A DNA stretch of 64,000 nt from Anoxybacillus mongoliensis. Lineage in GTDB: Bacteria; Bacillota; Bacilli; Bacillales; Anoxybacillaceae. The translations under genes and the position numbers were made by a program. The stretch lies in contig NZ_JACHEQ010000012.1 in NCBI RefSeq assembly GCF_014201515.1, forward strand, positions 1 through 64,000. The letters run 5' to 3'. This document shows positions 1 through 7,600 of the stretch, one piece after another. The notes under the pieces are model-generated. The model saw only the letters and a list, made by a program, of their open reading frames with translations. It ran no database searches and was not told the DNA's origin. The stretch's first letter is position 1, and every line of letters begins with the position of its first letter.

Positions 1-50
1 CGTTATTTTCGTCGGTTCATCAAGGGAAACAAATATCAGAATGGAATAAA

Positions 51-84
51 ATGGTTGAAAGACAACTGTCTTTCAACCATTTTG
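51..84 (+). terminator. Stem-loop, possible terminator
   Basis: Perfect 13-bp inverted repeat ATGGTTGAAAGAC / GTCTTTCAACCAT (51-63, 68-80) with a 4-nt loop, followed only by TTT. A terminator of the gene left of the window is the simplest reading. The T-run is short. Confidence 0.45.
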
Positions 85-96
85 TCAACAGTCTGA

Positions 97-126
97 GGTT
101 GTCGAAATCGATTCGACAACCTTTTT
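97..126 (+). terminator. Rho-independent terminator
   Basis: Stem GGTTGTCGAA / TTCGACAACC (97-106, 112-121) with a 5-nt loop and five T directly after it. It is a second stem close behind the one at 51-80 and would insulate tnpB/degV from upstream transcription. Confidence 0.6.
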
Positions 127-304
127 CAATGCAATCGTAGTTATAATGTAGTACAATGCAAATAGGAAAAATTTTGGACAAGGAAGGGTAGTAACTGTTA
201 AAATATTTTTGTAAAAATCAACAAAACTCTATATACAATTTACAAAAAATTACAAGGCAAAAGAGCCAACAAAGCCAAGAGAATGGTTAAGGAGCTAACT
301 GAAA

Positions 305-1489
305 ATGATTAAAACATATAAGGTTATGCTACTTCCGAATAACAAACAAAAAACAAAATTATTTGAGTGTGCGGGTGTTGCCAGATGGGCGTATAACTTT
401 GCCTTAGCGCAACAACAAGAAAACTATAAGAACGGTGGCAAATTTTTAAGTGATGGTGAATTAAGAAAAAAGTTAACGCAACTCAAACAAACGAAAGAAT
501 ATAGTTGGCTCAACCATTATTCAAACAACATCACAAAACAAGCAATAAAAGATGCGTGTCAAGCCTACAAAAACTTTTTTGCAGGAAGAGCGAAATGTCC
601 AAAGTTTAAAACAAAAAAGCGAACGCGACCAAGCTTTTATCAAGATACCGCAAAAATCAAAATCACCGACACGCATGTGAAACTAGAGAAACTGACGCCT
701 TCCAAAAAGAAAAATAGACAGAAGCTCAATTGGGTTCGTTTGGCGGAGCGAGGACGTATTCCGCACGGAAAACATGTAACATACGTTAATCCACGCATCG
801 TGTTTGACGGAATACATTGGTTTTTAACGGTCGGTGTAGAGGAAGCAGAAGTGAAACATGAAACGTACAGCGAAGGCATCGGCATTGATTTAGGGGTAAA
901 GTCGTTCGCTGCCGTCAGCAATGGCATGATGTTTCCAAACATCAACCAAACACCGAAAGTAAAAAAGCTGGAAAAATCAATTAGGCGCATGCAAAGACAA
1001 ATATCACGAAAGTATGAAAAGAATAAAACAAAAACAGAAGGAGGTGAATTCCGTTACAGAAAAACGGAAAACATCAAGAAAATTGAATTCCTTGTTTTGA
1101 AAAAACGCCGAAGGCTAAAAAATATACAACTTAACTATACCCATCACATCACAACGACGTTGGTGAAAGCCAAGCCAGCGTATGTCGTGATGGAAGATTT
1201 GAATATAAGTGGCATGTTAAAAAATCGCAAGCTATCGAAAGCGATTCAACAACAAACATTCCACGAGTTTAAGCGGCAAATGACGTATAAATGTGCATGG
1301 CAAGGTATCGAGTTGATCGTCGTAGATCGCTTTTATCCGTCAAGCAAAAAGTGTAGCCGTTGCAGTCATGTGAAAGACCGCCTTTCTTTATCGGAACGGA
1401 CGTACCGTTGCGAAGTGTGTGGGTTACAAATGGATCGCGATCTCAACGCGAGCATCAACTTGAAACAATATGCCGAATCCATGATGTGA
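305..1489 (+). CDS. tnpB: RNA-guided endonuclease TnpB (OrfB, IS605 family)
   Basis: TnpB proteins are omega-RNA-guided DNA nucleases, ancestors of Cas12, that help IS200/IS605 elements persist. The 394-aa length is typical and the frame is intact. The split RuvC site is complete: Asp195 in GIDLGVKS, Glu297 in VVMEDLN, and Asp379 in the DRDLNAS motif. A four-cysteine zinc finger (Cys350, 353, 369, 372) lies before the last RuvC motif, and the N-terminal OrfB helix-turn-helix-like region (about 1-120) is present. The ATG lies behind GGAGCTAACTGAAA. No tnpA is adjacent. Predicted to be catalytically competent; activity depends on the 3' guide RNA. Confidence 0.9.
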   Translation: MIKTYKVMLLPNNKQKTKLFECAGVARWAYNFALAQQQENYKNGGKFLSDGELRKKLTQLKQTKEYSWLNHYSNNITKQAIKDACQAYKNFFAGRAKCPKFKTKKRTRPSFYQDTAKIKITDTHVKLEKLTPSKKKNRQKLNWVRLAERGRIPHGKHVTYVNPRIVFDGIHWFLTVGVEEAEVKHETYSEGIGIDLGVKSFAAVSNGMMFPNINQTPKVKKLEKSIRRMQRQISRKYEKNKTKTEGGEFRYRKTENIKKIEFLVLKKRRRLKNIQLNYTHHITTTLVKAKPAYVVMEDLNISGMLKNRKLSKAIQQQTFHEFKRQMTYKCAWQGIELIVVDRFYPSSKKCSRCSHVKDRLSLSERTYRCEVCGLQMDRDLNASINLKQYAESMM

Positions 1490-1592
1490 CATAACGATGT
1501 ACCCATACGTTAGTGGGGAAGTAAAGCCTTCGGAGCGCCAAGCAAACGAGAGTAGCTTTTTGCGAAATCGGGCGCGATGAACAAGGAAGGAA
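1440..1592 (+). ncRNA. Putative omega-RNA (reRNA) at the 3' end of tnpB
   Basis: TnpB guide RNAs span the end of the tnpB ORF and the right end of the element, and their last bases match flanking DNA. Here about 100 nt of noncoding sequence follow the stop codon and contain short complementary segments, for example around AAGCCTTCGGAGCGCC (1526-1541). Boundaries and fold are inferred by analogy with ISDra2-type elements. The 3' boundary, and so the guide, is unknown. Confidence 0.4.
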
Positions 1593-1595
1593 ACG

Positions 1596-1635
1596 AAAAC
1601 TTTATAAATAATGAATAGATGATTTATAAAGTTTT
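1596..1635. repeat. Perfect 14-bp inverted repeat upstream of degV
   Basis: AAAACTTTATAAAT (1596-1609) and ATTTATAAAGTTTT (1622-1635) pair perfectly around a 12-nt loop. It lies 27 bp before the degV ATG and right after the presumed tnpB right end. It may be the sub-terminal palindrome of the IS or a regulatory palindrome of degV. Confidence 0.6.
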
Positions 1636-1661
1636 GTAAGTTTTCTGTAACGGTAAGAGCG

Positions 1662-2504
1662 ATGAAGACGGCGATTTTAACGGATAGTACAGCGTATATC
1701 CCCAAGCATATTCGCGAACAGTTGAATATACATATCATTCCTTTGAGTGTCGTCTTTGGCACAGAGACGTATCGGGAAGAGATCGACATGAGCGCAGCTG
1801 ATTTTTTTGATAAAGTGAAAACAAGTGAACAACTGCCGACAACGTCTCAACCACCGATTGGTTTATTCGTTGAGACGTTTGAACAGCTGTCGAAACAATA
1901 CGATGCGGTCATTTCGATTCATTTATCAAGCGGCATTAGCGGAACGTATCAAGGAGCGGTTGCGGCTGGTCAAATGGTCGAAGGCATCCGGGTGTATGCA
2001 TATGATTCAGAAATTAGCTGCATGGTGCAAGGATTTTATGCGATGGAAGCGGCAGAAATGGCGCAAGCAGGTGCGCATCCGGAAGCGATTATAGCTCGGT
2101 TAAACGAAATGAAACAATCGGTACGTGCGTATTTTATGGTCGACGATTTATCGCATCTGCAACGTGGCGGGCGGTTAAGCGGTGCACAGGCGTTTATCGG
2201 CAGCCTTCTGCAAGTGAAACCGATTTTACATTTCGTTGATAAAGTCATCGTGCCGTTTGAAAAAATTCGTACACGTAAAAAAGCGTTACATCGCATAGAA
2301 GAACTATTTGCTGAAGATGCGAACCTTGGCGTTCCTATGCGTGCGGTCATTATCCATGCGAACCGTGAAGAAGAAGCACGCGCATGGAAAGAAAAGCTCG
2401 AGCAACAATATCCACATGTGGAATTTTTCTTAAGCTATTTCGGACCTGTCATCGGCACGCATTTAGGTGAAGGAGCAATGGGATTCGGTTGGTATAAAAA
2501 ATAA
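1662..2504 (+). CDS. degV: DegV family fatty-acid-binding protein
   Basis: DegV-family proteins are two-domain, FakB-like folds that bind a fatty acid and can hand it to a FakA-type kinase. The 280-aa length is normal. Seen are the N-terminal TDSTAYIP start, TTSQPP (about 62-67), the lipid-site serine segment SSGISGTYQGA (about 87-97) and the RGGRLSGAQAFIGSLLQVKP signature (about 168-187). The start has only a weak ribosome site (GGTAAGAG), possibly because the tnpB element now forms its 5' flank. Downstream is a terminator and then comFA, the B. subtilis order degU-degV(yviA)-comF. Confidence 0.88.
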   Translation: MKTAILTDSTAYIPKHIREQLNIHIIPLSVVFGTETYREEIDMSAADFFDKVKTSEQLPTTSQPPIGLFVETFEQLSKQYDAVISIHLSSGISGTYQGAVAAGQMVEGIRVYAYDSEISCMVQGFYAMEAAEMAQAGAHPEAIIARLNEMKQSVRAYFMVDDLSHLQRGGRLSGAQAFIGSLLQVKPILHFVDKVIVPFEKIRTRKKALHRIEELFAEDANLGVPMRAVIIHANREEEARAWKEKLEQQYPHVEFFLSYFGPVIGTHLGEGAMGFGWYKK

Positions 2505-2533
2505 GCAGGAATTTTTTTAATGGGTACGAATAG

Positions 2534-2566
2534 AAGAAGTGGGCGAATGATCCACTTCTTTTTTTG
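2534..2566 (+). terminator. Rho-independent terminator after degV
   Basis: AAGAAGTGG / CCACTTCTT (2534-2542, 2552-2560) followed by seven T. It lies immediately before comFA, whose start is only about 16 nt past the T-run. Confidence 0.8.
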
Positions 2567-2581
2567 TTGGGGGTGATTTGT

Positions 2582-3913
2582 TTGTCTCTCGTTGGGAAAC
2601 AGTTGTTAAAGTCTGAGATTTCCTTTCCTTACGATGAAAAACATGTACAAATCATTGAGAGCATCGTGAAAACGAAGAGAGGTTACGTTTGCGTCCGCTG
2701 CAATAACGATGATCAACAGCTTTTCGCTTCTTTTCCGTGCGCTCGTTGTGGACGCATATGTATGTATTGTCGCAAATGTATTATGATGGGGCGATGTAGT
2801 GAATGCAATCCGCTCGTCATATGGACAGGACCAATTCCCTCCACCTCTTTTTCTTCACCGCTAAAATGGAGCGGTAAACTATCCACAGCCCAACAACTTG
2901 CTTCTGATGAAGTGTGTCAGGCGATTGAACGCAATGATTCGTTGCTTGTTTGGGCGGTATGTGGAGCCGGAAAAACAGAAGTGCTATTTGCAGGAATGAA
3001 TATGGCGCTGTCGCAAGGAAAGCGCATCTGTCTTGCTGCTCCGCGCACCGATGTCATATTGGAGTTAGCCCCACGCCTCGCGAACGTTTTTCCGTCTGTC
3101 GATATCGCAACGTTATACGGCGGTAGCCAAGACCGCGGTAAGCTCGCTTCGCTGACGGTATCAACGACTCATCAATTGCTCCGGTATTATCGTGCTTTTG
3201 ATGTGATGATTGTCGATGAAGTCGATGCGTTTCCGTATAGTGTCGATTCGATGCTTTCCTATGCGGTAGAACGCGCCCGAAAAACGAACTCCTCACTCAT
3301 TTATTTAACCGCAACCCCAAACGAACAATGGCAACGTGAAGTAAAAAGTGGAAAGCGAAAAGCGGTAACCATTCCTGCGCGCTATCACCGTCACCCGCTC
3401 CCTGTCCCTACATTTGAATGGTGTGGCAATTGGCAAAAAAAGTGGCGTCACAAGCAACTGCCTTCATGTGTTGTTCGATGGGTAGACGAGCATCTCGAAA
3501 AAAACAAACAAGCCTTTTTATTTGTTCCTCACATTGACTTTTTACAACAAGTTGTTCCGTCCTTACAACAACTTCATCCTCGCATTGAAGGAGTACATGC
3601 TGAAGATCCGAAACGAAAGGAAAAAGTGCTTGCTTTTCGGCGTGGACAAATTCCTATTCTTGTCACAACGACCATTTTAGAGCGAGGGGTAACGGTCCCA
3701 AACATTGATGTTGCCGTGTTAGGTACAGAGCAACCGATTTTTACAGAGAGTGCGCTCGTGCAAATTGCAGGACGTGTTGGTCGAAGCGCTCAATATCCGA
3801 CAGGTGATGTTCGCTTTTTTCATTTTGGAAAAACGAAAGCGATGGTGGCAGCAAAGCGTCATATTATACGGATGAACGATGAAGCACGAAAGCGAGGGTT
3901 GATTGACGAATGA
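2582..3913 (+). CDS. comFA: Late competence DNA helicase/translocase ComFA
   Basis: ComFA is a membrane-associated DEAD/PriA-like ATPase needed to pull transforming single-stranded DNA into the cell. Start chosen at TTG 2582 because GGGGGTGA ends 5 nt upstream (443 aa); an upstream in-frame TTG at 2564 lies inside the terminator T-run. An N-terminal four-cysteine zinc module (CVRC...CARC...CMYC...C...CSEC) precedes the helicase. Walker A is CGAGKTE, Walker B is the DEVD box, and motif VI is IAGRVGRS. The stop overlaps comFC by 4 nt. No ComK box pair was found in the short gap. Confidence 0.92.
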   Translation: MSLVGKQLLKSEISFPYDEKHVQIIESIVKTKRGYVCVRCNNDDQQLFASFPCARCGRICMYCRKCIMMGRCSECNPLVIWTGPIPSTSFSSPLKWSGKLSTAQQLASDEVCQAIERNDSLLVWAVCGAGKTEVLFAGMNMALSQGKRICLAAPRTDVILELAPRLANVFPSVDIATLYGGSQDRGKLASLTVSTTHQLLRYYRAFDVMIVDEVDAFPYSVDSMLSYAVERARKTNSSLIYLTATPNEQWQREVKSGKRKAVTIPARYHRHPLPVPTFEWCGNWQKKWRHKQLPSCVVRWVDEHLEKNKQAFLFVPHIDFLQQVVPSLQQLHPRIEGVHAEDPKRKEKVLAFRRGQIPILVTTTILERGVTVPNIDVAVLGTEQPIFTESALVQIAGRVGRSAQYPTGDVRFFHFGKTKAMVAAKRHIIRMNDEARKRGLIDE

Positions 3914-4578
3914 AATGTGTCATTTGTCATGATGAATGGATGTCGGCGATGTCGTTTGCTATGCTTTTGACGCTTCGTCAAGCGGATGTTTGTTGTCCGC
4001 GTTGTCGCGCTCGCTTTATTCGCCTTGAAGGGAATCGGTGTGAACGATGTAGCCGTTTAAGTGACGTACCGATATGTGCCGATTGTATAAAGTGGCAACA
4101 GCGTCAAAGTGCCTTGAGACAAAACTATTCTGTTTATATATATAACGACTGGATGAAAGAAGTAATCAATCGTTTTAAATTTCGTGGCGATTATGCGCTT
4201 ATTGAAGCGTTTCGTTCCGATGTTCGCGCGGTTTTTTCTAAGTATTTTTCTTCTGATGTGTTCCTCGTACCGATTCCGCTTAGTCCTTCTCGATTAGCTG
4301 AAAGAGGGTTTAATCAAGCGGAAGCAATCGCTTCACTTCTATCATTGCCAATCATTTTTGCCTTGCGACGTATTGATGATGAAAAACAATCGAAGAAAAC
4401 GAGACGTGAACGTTTTGTCGGGCGTAAGTTTTGTTTGACAGAAGAAGATGTAGCCGGAAAGCGCATCGTTATCGTTGATGATATTTATACGACGGGGGCA
4501 ACGGTGCATGAAGCGGCAAACGTTCTTTATGTAGCAGGGGCACGTGACATTTCTTCTTTTACTCTCATCCGCTCATAG
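3910..4578 (+). CDS. comFC: ComF family protein ComFC (phosphoribosyltransferase fold)
   Basis: ComFC works with ComFA in uptake of transforming DNA; it has a type I phosphoribosyltransferase fold. 222 aa. The N-terminus has cysteine pairs (CVIC, CCPRC, CERC, CADC) for a zinc site. The PRPP loop IVIVDDIYTTGAT lies near residues 187-199 and the family motif FNQAEAIA near 136. Translationally coupled to comFA through an ATGA overlap. comFB, which lies between the two in B. subtilis, is missing. The following gene is flagellar and has its own candidate promoter. Confidence 0.92.
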   Translation: MKCVICHDEWMSAMSFAMLLTLRQADVCCPRCRARFIRLEGNRCERCSRLSDVPICADCIKWQQRQSALRQNYSVYIYNDWMKEVINRFKFRGDYALIEAFRSDVRAVFSKYFSSDVFLVPIPLSPSRLAERGFNQAEAIASLLSLPIIFALRRIDDEKQSKKTRRERFVGRKFCLTEEDVAGKRIVIVDDIYTTGATVHEAANVLYVAGARDISSFTLIRS

Positions 4579-4597
4579 TTGGGAACAAACTCCCATT

Positions 4598-4623
4598 GAA
4601 AACATCGTAACGATGGTCGATAT
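4598..4623 (+). promoter_or_regulatory. Candidate sigma-D promoter for the giant FliK-like gene
   Basis: GAAA (4598-4601), 14-bp spacer, then GTCGATAT (4616-4623). The B. subtilis sigma-D consensus is TAAA-N15-GCCGATAT, so each box has one mismatch. It lies 38 bp before the chosen ATG. Confidence 0.5.
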
Positions 4624-4660
4624 AAAAAATAGGAATATTGGAGAACGGAGATGGGTCGTT

Positions 4661-7600
4661 ATGGAAATTCGTGGATACGGACATTATCGCTCGACATCGT
4701 CATCTTCAACGACTGTGACGTTAAAAGCAGGAGATGTGTATGAAGCAGTTGTGAAAGAACAAGTAGGCGAAAAAGAAGCGATCGTACAATTAAGAGGTGT
4801 CGACATTCGGTTTCGTTTTGAAGGTGATGTACCGTCGTCTGGGCGAGTGAAAGTACAAGTCACCGGTAGCGATGGGGATGTTGTTGAAGGGAAGATTGTG
4901 ACACTGCCTTCTACATCATCATCTGAAACGTTTGAAACGCCTGAACTTCGCCAAGCGGTGACGATTGTGGCACAAAGGCAACTGCCGCTCACTCGTGAAA
5001 CGGTGGAGTCGTTACGTACGTTTTTAGCAGAAGGAAGAGGGACGGTTGAACAAAAGTTAGAAACAATTCAAATCGCAGCAAGCAAAAAGCTTGATATGAC
5101 GATGAAGCAGCTACAAGCTGTTCATGAAGCGCTCCACGGCAAGCCGTTCAGTGAGTCGTTACATGATATCGTTCGGGCGATTGATGAACATTTTTCATTC
5201 GCTCCAATCTCAAAACAACGGTCGCAAACGGTTAGTGAGCTACGTGCACAACTGCAACAAGAGCGAAACATCGATCGTGTGCTGGAACTGGCAAAGCAGT
5301 TTGCAGAGGAAAACGGACATGATGAAATCGCAAAAGCCGTTCGTGAGGCGACCTTGTTAAAAGAGCGCGGACACGAGACGTTTGCTCGTAGCCGCATCAT
5401 GCAAGCTGTCGCTTTGGCAGAGGAGAATGAAAAAATAGATCATGTACAAACTGAACGAGCAACAACGCAAGAGAAGCAATTGCAAATGGTACGTCAACAA
5501 GTTGAACGTGAGCCGATTGTCGCAAAAGCACTTACTATCGCAAAAGGAAGCGAAGTCGTTCGTCAAACGCTAGGTCCAGCGTTACAAGAAGCAGAGCAGT
5601 TGTATCGCTCAGGTCAACCACTTAGCGCTAAACAGCGATTGCTTGAAGCGTTTGCTTCTGTTGAGAAAACAGAAGATGCGTCGGTACAGCTGTCTACAGC
5701 TACACAAAAACAAATGATTGATGAAGCAAAGCGAATTGTTCGCAACGCTCGCAATATAGAAGACGCTGTTCGTCAGTTGAAGGAAACGGTATTGCCACGC
5801 ATCGAATCGAACGAATTACATGAAGTGATTGAACGTGTAGAACAACTAGGAGAAAAGGCGAAAACCGATCTTATTCAAGCATTGCGGGCAGTAGAACAAA
5901 AAACGGATATACGAACAACGGCAGAAACAAAAGAAGCCCAGTTGAAACAAGTCGTTGAGGTACGGAAGCAAGCAGAGAGTGCCCCGAATGCAAAAACGGT
6001 AGAGTCTCAAGTGAGGGATCTTGTTCGTACCTTACCAGCAGAGCAAGCAGAGAAAGTGGCTCGTGCGCTAGAACAGTCAAAACAGCTGGAGACAATGGGA
6101 CGCAGTGTGGAGGCTCGGCAACAGCTCGTGCAAGCATTACGTGCAGTGGAGGAAGAAGTGGTTTCGGACGTCGTACGAACAGCAAAAGAAGCTGTACGAG
6201 CAAATACTCCAGCGACAAAGATAGAAACAAAAGAAGCACAACTGAAACAAGTGGCAGAGGTGCGGAAGCAAGTCGAAAACGCTCCAAATGTGAAAGCAGT
6301 AGAGCCACAAGTGAGAGAGGTGACTCGTACGTTGCCAGCTGAGCAAGGGGAGAAGGTCGCCCGTGCGCTAGAACAGTCGAAACAGCTGGAGACAATGGGA
6401 CGCAGTGTGGAGGCTCGTCAACAGTTGATTCAAGCGTTGCGTACGGTAGAGGAAGAAGCGACAGCGGACGTGGTGCGCACAGCAAAAGAAGCTATACGAG
6501 CGAATACTCCAGCGACAAAGATAGAAACAAAAGAAGCACAACTGAAACAAGTGGCAGAGGTGCGAAAGCAAGCAGAAAGTGCTCCGAATGTGAAAGCAGT
6601 AGAGGCGCAAGTGAGAGAGGTGACTCGTACGTTGCCAGCGGAGCAAGGGGAGAAGGTCGCCCGTGCGCTAGAACAGTCGAAACAGCTGGAGACAATGGGA
6701 CGCAGTGTGGAGGCTCGACAACAGCTCGTGCAAGCGCTACGTGCGGTGGAGGAAGAAGTGGTTGCGGACGTCGTGCGCACAGCAAAAGAAGCTGTACGAG
6801 CAAATACTCCAGCGACAAAGGTAGAAACAAAAGAAGCACAACTGAAACAAGTGGCAGAGGTGCGAAAGCAAGCAGAAAGTGCCTCGACGGTGAAAGCAGT
6901 AGAGGCGCAAGTGAGAGAGGTGGCTCGTACGTTACCAGCTGAGCAAGGGGAGAAGGTCGCCCGTGCGCTAGAACAGTCGAAACAGCTGGAGACAATGGGA
7001 CGCAATGTGGAGGCTCGACAACAGCTCGTGCAGGCATTACGTGCAGTGGAAGAGGCAGTCACATCTGAAGTGTTACAAGAGGCGAAAGGAGCTATACGAG
7101 CGAATACTCCAGCGACAAAGGTAGAAACAAAAGAAGCCCAGCTGAAACAAGTAGTAGAGGTGCGGAAGCAAGCAGAAAGTGCCTCGACGGTGAAGGCAGT
7201 AGAGGCGCAAGTGAGAGAGGTGGCTCGTACGTTACCAGCTGAGCAAGGGGAGAAGGTCGCCCGTGCGCTAGAACAGTCGAAACAGCTGGAGACAATGGGA
7301 CGCAATGTGGAGGCTCGACAACAGCTCGTGCAGGCATTACGTGCAGTGGAAGAGGCAGTCACATCTGAAGTGTTACAAGAGGCGAAAGAAGCTATACGAG
7401 CGAATACTCCAGCGACAAAGGTAGAAACAAAAGAAGCCCAGCTGAAACAAGTGGCAGAGGTGCGGAAGCAAGCAGAAAGTGCTCCGAATGTGAAGGCAGT
7501 AGAGGCGCAAGTGAGAGAGGTGGCTCGTACGTTACCAGCGGAGCAAGGGGAGAAGGTCGCCCGTGCGCTAGAACAGTCGAAACAGCTGGAGACAATGGGA

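Larger units (their letters stand above)
1..304. other. Gene-free left edge with two hairpins and the upstream flank of tnpB
   Basis: No convincing gene is visible here. Bases 1-50 are open in short frames on the + strand but match no family I recognise; they may be the tail of a gene or degraded sequence. Two stem-loops follow (51-80 and 97-121, listed separately). From about 122 to 304 the sequence is A/T rich, with a short palindrome at 205-218 (ATTTT/AAAAT arms), and probably contains the left end and promoter of the tnpB element. The exact left end cannot be placed from one copy. Confidence 0.4.
122..1640 (+). mobile_element. IS200/IS605-family element carrying only tnpB (ends approximate)
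   Basis: A complete tnpB without a Y1 transposase (tnpA) lies between terminators and degV, where B. subtilis has only a short degU-degV gap. The noncoding stretch after the gene (1490-1592) looks like the omega-RNA/right-end region usual for these elements. A perfect 14-bp inverted repeat AAAACTTTATAAAT / ATTTATAAAGTTTT (1596-1609, 1622-1635) follows; it may be a right-end hairpin or native DNA before degV. Ends cannot be set without comparing an empty site, so the coordinates are approximate. The element could move only with TnpA supplied elsewhere. Confidence 0.45.

Noticed and set aside
1-50. 3' end of degU
   Set aside because: None of the three + frames matches the DegU C-terminus; identity of the upstream gene stays open.
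2505-2581. ComK boxes upstream of comFA
   Set aside because: Only loose A-run/T-run spacing is present; no AAAA-N5-TTTT pair at proper distance.
4544-4660. Upstream start for the giant FliK-like protein inside comFC
   Set aside because: No ribosome site, and it overlaps comFC in another frame; ATG 4661 has GGAG in place.
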